Shown piece after piece: positions 17,133 to 25,814 of a stretch of 64,000 bases of DNA. Every line of letters starts with the position of its first letter. Within the stretch, counting starts at the first letter, position 1. A program made the position numbers and the translations under genes. Below the pieces are notes generated by a model, which did not search any database, was not told where the DNA came from, and worked only from the letters and a program-made list of their open reading frames with translations. The DNA comes from Bacillota bacterium (GTDB taxonomy: Bacteria > Bacillota > Clostridia > Oscillospirales > Oscillospiraceae): assembly GCA_023459875.1 (NCBI GenBank), contig JAEWRY010000004.1, positions 1-64,000 of the forward strand, in the 5' to 3' direction.

Positions 17133-17729
17133 TTACTCTTTTTTATTTTGATTTTTCCTTTGGAAACTCTTTTCAAGATTGTCAAAGGCCCGCATGAATT
17201 CTTCCCGCTGTTCCTTCCAGCCTTCCTCGCCCAACCGGAAAATCGCCTGGCCCAAAGTGATGGCGAGTTCGGAAGCCAGCGCGGAGGAATAATACATGCC
17301 CTCCTGGTTGTAATATTGGGCTGTTTCCGCCAGCTCCCTCGCGGCGGCGGCATCTCCCCGGATGAGCGCCTGTCCGGCGGCTTCGGCTCCGGCTCTGGCG
17401 TGGAGCAGATACCCCTCGTCGGTGGTGCCCGCCGTCTTGTCGTTCTCCAAAAGAGCCAGGCAGTCTTCCCAGCGTTCTTCCCGGAAGGCGGCCCGGGCCT
17501 CGTCCAGGCCGTCGGGAGAAGAACCGTCGGAAATCTGCGCGTCATCCAGAAAATAACCCGTGGGAAGTCCCAGGCTCCCCGCCAGAAATTCCAGCGTCCG
17601 CACTGACGGGGTCGCGCTGTCGTTTTCGACCTTTGAGAGCATGTTGCGGGTGATGATATCCCCCACCAGCTCCTTCTGGGTCATACCGAGAGAAAGCCGC
17701 GCCGCTTTGATTTTCTGCCCAAGCGTCAT
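17133..17729 (-). CDS. XRE-family transcriptional regulator
   Basis: A 198-residue DNA-binding protein. Residues 1-60 are a Cro/C1-type helix-turn-helix (MTLGQKIKAARLSLGMTQKELVG...ENDSATPSVRTLEFLAGSLG). The remaining 130 residues are predicted helical and rich in Ala, Glu and Leu, like the TPR-type sensor halves of some Firmicutes XRE regulators, and end in a lysine-rich tail. I start at 17729, where AAGGGGAG is 7 bases upstream and the HTH begins; the frame extends 26 codons further without similarity. It lies downstream of the D,D-carboxypeptidase gene (80 bases) and upstream of the glycogen operon. Targets are unknown. Confidence 0.85.
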   Translation of the reverse strand: MTLGQKIKAARLSLGMTQKELVGDIITRNMLSKVENDSATPSVRTLEFLAGSLGLPTGYFLDDAQISDGSSPDGLDEARAAFREERWEDCLALLENDKTAGTTDEGYLLHARAGAEAAGQALIRGDAAAARELAETAQYYNQEGMYYSSALASELAITLGQAIFRLGEEGWKEQREEFMRAFDNLEKSFQRKNQNKKE

Positions 17730-17809
17730 AGCGTTTCTCCCCTTCGCGTAACTGTAATTTACTATATTATACCATGGAGAAGCGCTCTTTGCAAGGTGCG
17801 GGGGCACTT

Positions 17810-18937
17810 TTAGCTCATAAAGAGAATGCGCATGAATTTCCCGAAAATGCCGGGAATAGTGATGCGGCCCACCGCTTCGCCGGCCACCACTGGGATAATC
17901 TCGCGCACTTCACCCTTCACCGTGACCGTCATTTCCCCGAGAACCTGACCCGCTTCCACGGGGGCCTCCACGTTTTCACAGAGCTGGATCGAGGATTTTA
18001 CGTCGTTCGCGTCGCTTTTATCCACCAGAATACGGCTGGATTTTGTGAGGATAGGCTGCACGTATTCCCGCTCGCCCAGCAGCACCTCCACGGGGGGGAG
18101 CGCCCGGTCGGGAAATACGTCCAGAAGGGAGTAATTCGCAAAGCCGAAGTTCAAGAGGGCCTTGGCGCTCTCAAACCGTTTTTCCGAGGAGGCCGACTTC
18201 ATGATTACCGCGATGAGCTCCATGCCGCCTCGTTTTGCGGAAGCGGAAAGGCAGTAAAGGGCGCTGTCGGTAGAACCGGTTTTGAGCCCGGTGGTCCCCT
18301 CGTAGAACCGAACCAGTTTGTTGGTGTTGGAGAGCTTGAATTCGCCGCCCCGGATGCTGTCCATCCATATTGTGGTATATTTCGTGATGTCGGGAAATCC
18401 TAACAGCGCGCGGCTCATGAGCGCGATGTCGTAGGCCGAAGTGAGATGTCCTGCTGCGGGCAAGCCCGTACAGTTCATAAAGGTGGTGTCCGCCATCCCC
18501 AGCTCGGCGGCTCTCTCGTTCATCTTTGCCACAAAGCCCGATTCGCTGCCGTAGATATGTTCGGCCAAAGCCACTGCGGCATCGTTGGCGGAGACCACCG
18601 CCACGCACTTGAGCATCTCGTCGACGGTCATCTGCTCGCCTTCCTTGAGCCAGACCTGAGATCCACCCATGGACGCAGCATTTGCCGATACGGTCACCTT
18701 GTCGTTCAGGGCGATACGTCCTTCGCCCAAAGCTTCCATTACCAGCAGCAGAGTCATGACCTTGGTTACGCTGGCGGGTTCCATTTTCGCGTGGGCATTT
18801 TCTTCAAAAAGAACCTGTCCCGTCTCCTTCTCCATGAGCAGGGCGGAACCCGCCTGCACAGCGGGGGCGCCCGACACGGCGGCGGCGGGTAAAATCAGGC
18901 AGGACACGGCCAAAGCGGCCGCAATAATTCGTTTCAT
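17810..18937 (-). CDS. D-alanyl-D-alanine carboxypeptidase (S11, DacF-like)
   Basis: A 375-residue secreted or membrane-tethered penicillin-binding protein that trims the terminal D-Ala of peptidoglycan stem peptides. An N-terminal signal peptide (MKRIIAAALAVSCLILPAAA) is followed by the three S11 motifs: SVTK with Ser56 and Lys59, SAN at 116-118, and KTG at 219-221. A C-terminal beta domain with a final hydrophobic segment (GIFGKFMRILF) is typical of PBP5-type enzymes and may anchor it to the membrane. Given the sporulation genes in the window it could be the sporulation-type DacF or the vegetative DacA; the sequence alone does not decide. Confidence 0.93.
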   Translation of the reverse strand: MKRIIAAALAVSCLILPAAAVSGAPAVQAGSALLMEKETGQVLFEENAHAKMEPASVTKVMTLLLVMEALGEGRIALNDKVTVSANAASMGGSQVWLKEGEQMTVDEMLKCVAVVSANDAAVALAEHIYGSESGFVAKMNERAAELGMADTTFMNCTGLPAAGHLTSAYDIALMSRALLGFPDITKYTTIWMDSIRGGEFKLSNTNKLVRFYEGTTGLKTGSTDSALYCLSASAKRGGMELIAVIMKSASSEKRFESAKALLNFGFANYSLLDVFPDRALPPVEVLLGEREYVQPILTKSSRILVDKSDANDVKSSIQLCENVEAPVEAGQVLGEMTVTVKGEVREIIPVVAGEAVGRITIPGIFGKFMRILFMS

Positions 18938-19034
18938 GGCGCTCGTTCCTCCATATTTTATACTGATAGAAAGGATATGGAGATATGACCGCTTCTATCC
19001 TGCCATCTATATCCATCAAACTCAAATAATCTGA

Positions 19035-19063
19035 TTGCAACTGGGAATTTTTTCTGATACACT
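19035..19063 (+). promoter_or_regulatory. sigma-A-type promoter of the LTA-synthase-like gene
   Basis: TTGCAA at 19035-19040 and TACACT at 19058-19063 with a 17-base spacer, 30 bases upstream of the ATG. Confidence 0.65.
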
Positions 19064-19092
19064 TATTTCGCTTTGTGAGGTGACCTGAATAT

Positions 19093-21078
19093 ATGGGTTA
19101 TATCCCCCACCATATGAGACGACAGGAAAAACCCTTTTCCCGTCTCATTCCTTTTTTTGCTTTTTTCCCGCTCTCCCTGTTTTGGATGGAATGCGTCGTT
19201 AAGGTCTATTGTTTCGGCGTACTGTTCGACAAAGGGCTTCTCTTCGCCTTTCTCTTTTCCCTGTCCATCGGTTTGCTTGGGGCTTTTCTGGGCAGCCTCT
19301 GGGGTGAGGGCGGCAACCGCGCGGTATCCATCCTGCTCACCGCCGCAGGCACGGTCTGGTATATGGCCCAGACGGTTTACTTCACCATATTCCGCACCTT
19401 TCTCTCCCTGAGTTCGGTGGAGATGGCGGGCGCCGTTCTGCAGTTCTGGCGGACGATTTTGACCGGAATAAGCGGCGCGTCTTTTCCCCTCCTCCTGCTG
19501 GCGCTTCCGCTGATTCTTCTGTGCGTATTCGGCCGCCGCTTTACCCCGGATACCCGGCTCCGCTGGCAGGTGATGGTCTCTCTTCTCGGCGGAGCCGTCG
19601 TCTTTCACGCGGCGGCGGTTGCCCTGGTTCTGAGCTCCACCGCGGGGATCATGTCCCCCAAAGTGCTCTACCAGGAGAGCTTTGTCCCGGACCTCTCGGT
19701 CGCTACCTTCGGAGTCGCCACCACGCTTCAGTTGGATGCCAAACAGCTTTTTTTCGGCGAAGAGAACCTCTCCGAAGAGGAAACTCCCGACGCGAGCCCC
19801 GAGGCGACGCCCACTCCAACCGAGACGGTTTATAAGCCCAATATTCTGGATATCGACTTCGGCGCCCTCATGGCGGGGACCACGAACAAGACTTTGCTCG
19901 CCATGCACAAATATTTCAGCGAGCGGGAGCCGACCTATCAAAACAAATACACGGGGATGTTCAAGGGCAAGAATCTCATTTTCCTCACTGCCGAGGGTTT
20001 TTCCTCCTACGCGGTAAACAAGGAGCTCACCCCGACGCTCTACAAGCTGGCGAACACCGGCTTTGTCTTTACCAATTTCTACAATCCTCTGTGGTGGGTC
20101 TCCACCTGCGACGGGGAATATGTCGCTTGCACCGGCCTCATTCCCAAGGGCGGGGTGCGGTCCTTCAAGCTTTCCGGGTACAACAGCATGCCCTTCTGCA
20201 TGGGAAACCAGTTCCGGGCGCTGGGGTATCCCACCTATGCTTACCACGACCATACCTACGATTATTATAACCGTGACATCTCCCATCCCAACATGGGCTA
20301 TATTTACAAAGGCCTCGGCAACGGACTGGTGCTGAAGAAAACCTGGCCCGAGTCCGACCTGGAGATGATGCAGGTCACCATCCCGGAGTATATGAACGAT
20401 TCGCCTTTCCACACCTATTACATGACCGTCAGCGGCCATATGAATTACAGTTTCCTCGGCAACTCCATGTCGTACAAGCATAAGGACCAGGTGGCAAATC
20501 TCGATATGAGCGAAACAGCGCGGGCCTACATCGCCTGCAACATCGAACTGGACGATGCGCTGGAGTACCTCCTTGACGAGCTGGAGAAGGCCGGAGAGCT
20601 TGAAAACACCGTGATCTGCCTTTCCGCCGACCACTATCCCTACAGTATGGAGAAATCGGCACTCAACGAGCTGGCCGGGCATGAGGTGGAGCAAAATTTT
20701 GAGACCTATAAAAGCACCCTGATCCTCTGGTCGGGGGACATGAAGGAGCCCATCGTCATCGACAAGCCCTGCGAAAGCCTGGACATCATCGCCACTCTTT
20801 CCAATCTTTTCGGCCTTCCCTATGACTCCCGTTTGATTATGGGACAGGATATCCTTTCCGACACCCCCGGTCTGGTGGTGTTTTCCAACCGCAGCTTCAT
20901 TACCGAGCTTGGCCGCTATGACTCCACCACGGACACCTTTACCCCGAATCCCGGCGCCGTCGTCCCCGACGGATACGCCCTCACGGTCATCAAGCAGGTA
21001 AAGAGCCTTTTTGATTACTCTGCCAAGATCCTGGAAAACGATTACTACGCGAAGGTGGGCCTTACCGTCAAGCATTGA
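19093..21078 (+). CDS. LTA synthase family sulfatase-like membrane protein
   Basis: A 661-residue protein with about five N-terminal membrane segments (residues 18-190) followed by a large extracytoplasmic alkaline-phosphatase/sulfatase domain. The expected nucleophile Thr is in WWVSTCDGEYVA (family pattern T-S/C-D-x-E), and metal-binding residues are in LTAEGFSSYAV, SGHMNYS and LSADHYPYSM. Members transfer glycerol phosphate from phosphatidylglycerol to cell-surface polymers or act as related phosphatidyl-sugar transferases. A Pro/Thr-rich stalk (ETPDASPEATPTPTETV) joins the halves. GAGGTG lies before the ATG. It stands alone; no flippase or glycolipid synthase gene is adjacent, so true LTA synthesis is inferred, not shown. 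Confidence 0.87.
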   Translation: MGYIPHHMRRQEKPFSRLIPFFAFFPLSLFWMECVVKVYCFGVLFDKGLLFAFLFSLSIGLLGAFLGSLWGEGGNRAVSILLTAAGTVWYMAQTVYFTIFRTFLSLSSVEMAGAVLQFWRTILTGISGASFPLLLLALPLILLCVFGRRFTPDTRLRWQVMVSLLGGAVVFHAAAVALVLSSTAGIMSPKVLYQESFVPDLSVATFGVATTLQLDAKQLFFGEENLSEEETPDASPEATPTPTETVYKPNILDIDFGALMAGTTNKTLLAMHKYFSEREPTYQNKYTGMFKGKNLIFLTAEGFSSYAVNKELTPTLYKLANTGFVFTNFYNPLWWVSTCDGEYVACTGLIPKGGVRSFKLSGYNSMPFCMGNQFRALGYPTYAYHDHTYDYYNRDISHPNMGYIYKGLGNGLVLKKTWPESDLEMMQVTIPEYMNDSPFHTYYMTVSGHMNYSFLGNSMSYKHKDQVANLDMSETARAYIACNIELDDALEYLLDELEKAGELENTVICLSADHYPYSMEKSALNELAGHEVEQNFETYKSTLILWSGDMKEPIVIDKPCESLDIIATLSNLFGLPYDSRLIMGQDILSDTPGLVVFSNRSFITELGRYDSTTDTFTPNPGAVVPDGYALTVIKQVKSLFDYSAKILENDYYAKVGLTVKH

Positions 21079-21131
21079 CGCAAATGTAAAAGTACGGGAC
21101 GCAAACAGCTCCCGTTGGGCCCCAATTGCCA

Positions 21132-21171
21132 AAGTAACCCGGTTCGCGCAGCAGCGCGAACCGGGTTACTT
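21132..21171. terminator. perfect 18-bp hairpin between convergent genes
   Basis: AAGTAACCCGGTTCGCGC (21132-21149) and its exact complement (21154-21171) flank an AGCA loop. There is no long T-run, but its position between the convergent sulfatase and BrkB genes suggests shared termination. Confidence 0.7.
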
Positions 21172-21237
21172 ATCGTATGTGGTGAAAATACGAAAAACCT
21201 ATGCCTGTCATTTTGAGCAACCGGCTTACCGGAGGTA

Positions 21238-22116
21238 TTAATCCCCGGTTAATTTTTCCTTCCGGTGCCTCTTCCTTTTTCTAGTCGGCGCCCACAGCTC
21301 TCGCCGAAAGAGCACGTAGTTGAACACGGTTCCCATGATAATGACGTTTCCGCACAGGTAAAGCCAAACCAGCAGAATCATCACCGATGCCAGCGAGCCG
21401 TAAATAAGAGAGTAGCGGGTGGAGACGCCCATAAACCAGGAGAAGAGGACGGATGCCGCCACCAGAATAACGGCGGAGAGAATCGCGCCCGGAAACAGGG
21501 GCGGACGGGGACGCCCGGGAGGAAGAGTTACCTTAAAAAGAAGCAAGATGAAAAGAAAAACCAACCCCAGCAGGATGAGAAAACGCATCCAGAGCCAGGC
21601 GCCAATAAAAATATCCTTGTGCAAAAAGCCCTCCAGCATGTGAAAGAACCAGTTGCCTGTAAGCACGACCGCGATAGAGAGGTAAATCGTGATCAGCATG
21701 AGAACGGAAAAGACCAGACTGGCGACAAGCCGCCAGAGGCCGCCGTAATGCTCTCTTCCGTAGATTTCCTCCATGATACTCATGAGACTGCGGACAGCGG
21801 CGGCAGCGGACAGGATAGTGGCCGAGATTCCTGCGTATAAGAGGGCGTTGGACTGGTGGGTGTTAATATATGTGATATAGTCCCCGACAAAATCCAGGCT
21901 TTCCTTGGGAATGAGATCGTCGATTGCGGCAAGCACCATATTGGGGTCCAGATTAAGTTTTCCGATAAAAGCGTTGATGCAGATAAGGATCGGGAAAAAG
22001 GTGAGGATGAGGAAGTAGGCCAGCTGAGCCGAGGCGCGGGAGACGTTTTTATCAAAATAAGTGAGCACAATACCCCGAACAAAGCGAACGGGTGAAGAAT
22101 TCCACACCACCTTCAT
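21238..22116 (-). CDS. YihY/BrkB family membrane protein
   Basis: A 292-residue inner-membrane protein of unknown biochemical role (once misannotated as RNase BN). About six hydrophobic segments are visible, including LAYFLILTFFPILICINAF, VLMLITIYLSIAVVL, FLILLGLVFLFILLLF and VMILLVWLYLCGNVIIMGTVFN; the last contains the conserved WLY...GN pattern of the family. The basic C-terminus (RKRKRHRKEK) would be cytosolic. I start at 22116, where GAGGAGG is 7 bases upstream; the open frame continues far into the divergent spoIIP gene, which is coincidental. No operon partner. Confidence 0.88.
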   Translation of the reverse strand: MKVVWNSSPVRFVRGIVLTYFDKNVSRASAQLAYFLILTFFPILICINAFIGKLNLDPNMVLAAIDDLIPKESLDFVGDYITYINTHQSNALLYAGISATILSAAAAVRSLMSIMEEIYGREHYGGLWRLVASLVFSVLMLITIYLSIAVVLTGNWFFHMLEGFLHKDIFIGAWLWMRFLILLGLVFLFILLLFKVTLPPGRPRPPLFPGAILSAVILVAASVLFSWFMGVSTRYSLIYGSLASVMILLVWLYLCGNVIIMGTVFNYVLFRRELWAPTRKRKRHRKEKLTGD

Positions 22117-22234
22117 GGAACGCCTCCTCTCTGATGCAGATGTTACCATAAGTTGTAAATAAACGCAATACATAAGGGACAGGCCTTCATATCCCGGCCA
22201 CCGCGCGCATAGGATGGAGCAGGAGGGTGAAACC

Positions 22235-23413
22235 ATGAAACGAACGACAAAAAAAGCTGCGGCGAAATTCGCACGGCGGACAGCGGCTCTGTTCCTGGCA
22301 ACCATCACAATCTGGACTCTCGCGCTCACCGCCGATATTGAGGCGGCGGGAGCCGTCCTGCGCTCTCTGGGAGAAAGTCCGGCCTTTGTGGCCGCCGTTC
22401 TTCGGGCGGAGCTGGGGGAACAGCCGGTGGGAACGGAAGGCTCGGTGGATAAACTCACCTTCTGGCAGCGGCTTGCCCTCAGCCAGGCGCCCACCCTTTT
22501 GGCAGGGGAGAACGCGGTGGATGCAATCCGGAACGGGGACAGCATCCTGCTGCCTGAAAGTCCGGCGCCGGTGGAGCCGGACGATCCCGAGGATACCCAT
22601 AAAATTCCCGGCGGGACGGTTAGCAGTGAGAATATCGTGGAGAAAACACTGATTCCGAACAGCACGGAGGGCTACGCATACGGCGAGGGGGTATATCTCT
22701 ACAACCGTACCAAGCAGGCGGTGGATATCGCCGCCATGGCGTCTGCAAAAGTGAATATAGAGCTGGAGGCCGACGGACCGGAGATCCTGATTATGCACAC
22801 CCACGGCAGTGAAGCCTACGCCCAGGACAGCAGTAAGCCTTATAAGGAGACCGATACGGCCCGGACCACCGACGATAAATTTAACATGATAAGGGTGGGA
22901 GACGAGATGGCCACCGTATTTACGGAATTGGGCTTCTCCGTCCTCCACGACCGCAATCTCTACGATTACCCCCAATACAGCGGTTCCTATGACCGTTCCA
23001 AGGCCGCGGTGGAAAAATACCTGGCCCAGTACCCCACCATAAGAATCGTGCTGGACGTCCACAGAGATGCCCTGATCGGCAGCGACGGCACCGTCTACAA
23101 GGCGGTAAGCGCGGTAGACGGAAAGAAAGCCGCCCAGATTCTGCTGGTGGTAGGAAGCAACGACGGCGGCCTGGAGCATCCCAAATGGCGGGAAAACCTT
23201 ACCCTGGCGGTCCAGATCCAGAGGAGCATGAATACTCTTTACCCCACGCTGGCAAGGCCGATTACCCTCCGGACCTCCCGGTTCAACCAGCAGCTTACCA
23301 CCGGCTCGCTCCTTGTGGAGGTGGGCTGCCACGGCAACACCCTGGACGAGGCCCTGCTGGGAGCCGCCAGCTTCGCACGGGCGGCGGGACAGGTGCTGCT
23401 CAAAATGAAGTAG
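22235..23413 (+). CDS. spoIIP: stage II sporulation protein P
   Basis: A 392-residue peptidoglycan amidase/endopeptidase that works with SpoIID during engulfment. A membrane anchor occupies residues 14-35 (TAALFLATITIWTLALTADI). The catalytic domain shows the metal-ligand pattern LIMHTHGSEAYA, LDVHRDAL, and LVEVGCHGNTLDEA near the C-terminus. AGGAGGG 7 bases before the ATG at 22235 decides the start over an ATG seven codons earlier. In many Firmicutes spoIIP follows gpr; here it diverges from a BrkB gene and stands alone. Confidence 0.92.
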   Translation: MKRTTKKAAAKFARRTAALFLATITIWTLALTADIEAAGAVLRSLGESPAFVAAVLRAELGEQPVGTEGSVDKLTFWQRLALSQAPTLLAGENAVDAIRNGDSILLPESPAPVEPDDPEDTHKIPGGTVSSENIVEKTLIPNSTEGYAYGEGVYLYNRTKQAVDIAAMASAKVNIELEADGPEILIMHTHGSEAYAQDSSKPYKETDTARTTDDKFNMIRVGDEMATVFTELGFSVLHDRNLYDYPQYSGSYDRSKAAVEKYLAQYPTIRIVLDVHRDALIGSDGTVYKAVSAVDGKKAAQILLVVGSNDGGLEHPKWRENLTLAVQIQRSMNTLYPTLARPITLRTSRFNQQLTTGSLLVEVGCHGNTLDEALLGAASFARAAGQVLLKMK

Positions 23414-23437
23414 CGTTTACCCCGTGCCGGATTGGCA

Positions 23438-23767
23438 TCAGATAAAAACCATCTGCACTAAAACCATATACAGCACGGTGCCTCCTCCGATGCTGATGAG
23501 GAGGTTGTGCTTCCATCTATGTACCGCCACCACAAAAAATGCGGCGATAAGCTCGGGTATGCCGTGGGGCGCAGTTAGGAAGGAAACCGATTTGAAACAG
23601 TAGACCACCAGCATGCCGATGACCGCGAAGGGAAGCACGGTTCCCAGATAGGAGACAAAGGGCGGAATTTCCTTTCCCGCCGGGAAGAGGAGAAAGGGGA
23701 TTGCCCTGGTTGCCAGAGTGGTAAGGGCGATAACAAGCACGGTAAGGAGAATCTGAGGCATATTCAT
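23438..23767 (-). CDS. azlD: branched-chain amino acid exporter small subunit
   Basis: A 109-residue membrane protein with four predicted helices (for example LLTVLVIALTTLATRAIPFLLF and LPFAVIGMLVVYCF), the AzlD partner of AzlC. The N-terminal TRAIPFLLFP motif is a family hallmark. It begins at 23767 and overlaps the azlC stop by four bases, as usual for this pair. The longer open frame upstream lies within azlC. Confidence 0.9.
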   Translation of the reverse strand: MNMPQILLTVLVIALTTLATRAIPFLLFPAGKEIPPFVSYLGTVLPFAVIGMLVVYCFKSVSFLTAPHGIPELIAAFFVVAVHRWKHNLLISIGGGTVLYMVLVQMVFI

Positions 23768-24468
23768 GTCGCGGCGCCCTCCGTTTCTTTGCATTGAAGC
23801 CTGCCGCGCAGCGCGGTAAGGCCAAGAAATATTCCCAACATGGACCAGAGGATAAACTGCTCCGCCCCTGCGAAAAAGAGGCACAGGGCGGTGACGCCCA
23901 GGCCGAGCAGGGCGGGGACATGGCTTTTCGCTTTCTCCCACTGTTCCACAAAAATCACGATAAAAAGGGCGGTCATGGCGAACTCGATGCCGGTGGAATT
24001 GAAGCCCAGGGTCGCCCCGGCCACCGCGCCCAGTGTGGAGCCGAAAACCCAGTAGCTGTGGTCCAGCAGCGCGATAAAGAACAAAAACCAGTTCCGGTCC
24101 ACCTCCGGCGGAGCGCTTACCGAGCAGAGCAGGGAATAGGTCTCGTCGGTGAGGGAAAAGGACATATAGGCCCTGCGTTTCCCCATGTCCTTCACTTTAT
24201 CCAGAATAGACAGCCCATAGAAGAGGTGGCGGGCGTTGACCGCCAGGGTAACGACTATGGCCCGTACCGGGCTGAAGGCGGAAGAGAGCAGCCCGATGGC
24301 CACAAATTGTCCAGACCCCGCATAGATGGTGAGACTCATCAGCGGGGCCAGCCACACGGGAAATCCCCGGGTGGTGAGAAGCACGCCAAAGGCGATACCC
24401 AGGAACAGATAGCCCATAAACACCGGCAGTGTGTAGGGAATCGCCGCGCGAAACGCCCGATATTTCAC
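23764..24468 (-). CDS. azlC: branched-chain amino acid exporter large subunit
   Basis: A 234-residue membrane protein of the AzlC/LIV-E family, which with AzlD exports branched-chain amino acids and some analogues. N-terminal AIPYTLPVFMGYLFLGIAFGV, the conserved YAGSGQFVAIGLL, and NARHLFYGLS are family signatures; about seven hydrophobic segments are visible. GGAGG is about 16 bases upstream of the ATG, which is somewhat far. No regulator (azlB) is adjacent. It is transcribed away from the DUF815 ATPase gene. Confidence 0.92.
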   Translation of the reverse strand: MKYRAFRAAIPYTLPVFMGYLFLGIAFGVLLTTRGFPVWLAPLMSLTIYAGSGQFVAIGLLSSAFSPVRAIVVTLAVNARHLFYGLSILDKVKDMGKRRAYMSFSLTDETYSLLCSVSAPPEVDRNWFLFFIALLDHSYWVFGSTLGAVAGATLGFNSTGIEFAMTALFIVIFVEQWEKAKSHVPALLGLGVTALCLFFAGAEQFILWSMLGIFLGLTALRGRLQCKETEGAAT

Positions 24469-24501
24469 GAAAAAGGACCTCCTCTTTGGGGTTCTTTGGC
24501 C

Positions 24502-24529
24502 TTGACAGCCGCTTTCGAGGTGTTACAAT
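24502..24529 (+). promoter_or_regulatory. sigma-A-type promoter of the DUF815 ATPase gene
   Basis: TTGACA (24502-24507) and TACAAT (24524-24529), spacer 16 bases, 33 bases upstream of the ATG. Confidence 0.75.
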
Positions 24530-24562
24530 TAAAAAATCAACCTGAGAAGCGGAGAAAGACAA

Positions 24563-25759
24563 ATGGAGATTGAATTAAGGGCTGCCCTGCGGGGAATATC
24601 GGCCTATCGCAATTTACTGGACGCGCCCCTGATGAAAACCGCCTGCCGGCTGCTGGACGCCCTAAAGGCGGGGGACGGGCAGGCGTCGCTGGAAGCTTAC
24701 GCCACACTGTTTTACGACCTGCGCGCGCAGGGCTGCGCCACGCTGGGAGACTGGCTCTGGGACGCGCTGCGCTTTGAGGAATCCCCGTATCCCAGAGCCC
24801 TGGAGCGGGGCGCGGCGGACAAACTGCTGGAGGCTGCCGCGCGGCAGGATGTGGCGACCTTCGCCCGCCTTGCCGCACTGAACTGCGCCGAGATAGTTGA
24901 CAAAATAGGCTTTTTACTGCCGGAAGAATATGCACCGGTACTCAGGGGCCTTCCCCAATGGACGAAGGGGACCTCCTTTACCTTCGGCAAATTGAAGCGC
25001 TTCTATAAAACCGAGGGTTCGGGCATTTTTGCCCGCTACCGGGCTTTTTTATGGAGGGACGGTTCCTTCCTCCCGGTAACCGAGCCGGACAGCATCGCCC
25101 AGTCGGACATGATCGGCTACGCGTGGCAGCGCTCGGAGGTGCTCCTCAACACAAAGGGACTTGTGGAGGGCAGGCTGGTAAACAACGTGCTGCTCTACGG
25201 AGACAGCGGTACGGGGAAATCGGCCACGGTAAAATCCCTGCTCGCCGTCCCAGGGCTTGCCGGGTTACGGCTCATCGAGGTGGAGAAGAGCGACCTTAAC
25301 GATCTGCCCGAACTTATCAGGACCCTGGGCGGCCGCCGGCAGAAGTTCATTCTGTTTGTGGACGACCTAACCTTCGACCAGGACGACCGCACCTATTCCG
25401 CCCTGAAAACAATTCTGGAGGGCGGACTGGAAAAGCGCCCCGTGAACGTCGCGATCTACGCCACCTCCAACCGCCGCAATCTGGTGCGCCAGACCTTCTC
25501 CGACCGGATGGGCGACGAGGTGGACGCGGTGGAGACCATCCAGGAGAAAACCTCTCTGGCGGAGCGGTTCGGCCTACGCATCCCCTACCTCACCATGAGT
25601 AAAAACGAATATCTGGACATGGTGGAGAAAATGGCAGTTCAGCACGGGATTGCGCTGGAGCGGGAAAGGCTCCGCGCGGAGGCGGTGAAGTGGGAGATCC
25701 AGCACCATGGACGCACGCCCCGGGTGGCCCGGCAATTTATCCTGAGCCTCACGGTCTAG
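24563..25759 (+). CDS. DUF815 AAA-like ATPase
   Basis: A 398-residue cytosolic protein. Residues 1-190 are a variable helical N-terminal region. The ATPase part has a Walker A GDSGTGKSA (213-221) and Walker B LFVDDLTF (264-271), then an ATSNRRNLV sensor-like motif (about residue 294), a fit to the DUF815 family of predicted AAA proteins of unknown function. The C-terminus (RTPRVARQFI) holds a sensor-2-like Arg. It has its own strong promoter and terminator, so it is monocistronic. The DxxxxxRT and ISEKTS-type segment (AVETIQEKTSLAERFGL) is characteristic of the family. I cannot assign a substrate. Confidence 0.85.
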   Translation: MEIELRAALRGISAYRNLLDAPLMKTACRLLDALKAGDGQASLEAYATLFYDLRAQGCATLGDWLWDALRFEESPYPRALERGAADKLLEAAARQDVATFARLAALNCAEIVDKIGFLLPEEYAPVLRGLPQWTKGTSFTFGKLKRFYKTEGSGIFARYRAFLWRDGSFLPVTEPDSIAQSDMIGYAWQRSEVLLNTKGLVEGRLVNNVLLYGDSGTGKSATVKSLLAVPGLAGLRLIEVEKSDLNDLPELIRTLGGRRQKFILFVDDLTFDQDDRTYSALKTILEGGLEKRPVNVAIYATSNRRNLVRQTFSDRMGDEVDAVETIQEKTSLAERFGLRIPYLTMSKNEYLDMVEKMAVQHGIALERERLRAEAVKWEIQHHGRTPRVARQFILSLTV

Positions 25760-25784
25760 GTTCATCCATATCTTGAAGTAATCA

Positions 25785-25812
25785 GCGAGGGGCGGTGAAC
25801 ACCGCCTCTCGC
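25785..25812. terminator. bidirectional terminator
   Basis: A 12-bp stem with one wobble pair (25785-25796, 25801-25812), loop GAAC, followed by TTTTATT on the plus strand. It lies between the convergent DUF815 and MATE genes. Confidence 0.82.
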
Positions 25813-25814
25813 TT

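Noticed and set aside
19063..21132. 689-residue open frame on the minus strand opposite the LTA-synthase-like gene
   Set aside because: It is fully antisense to a gene with clear motifs and membrane segments, has no ribosome site, and arises from GC-rich third-codon bias.
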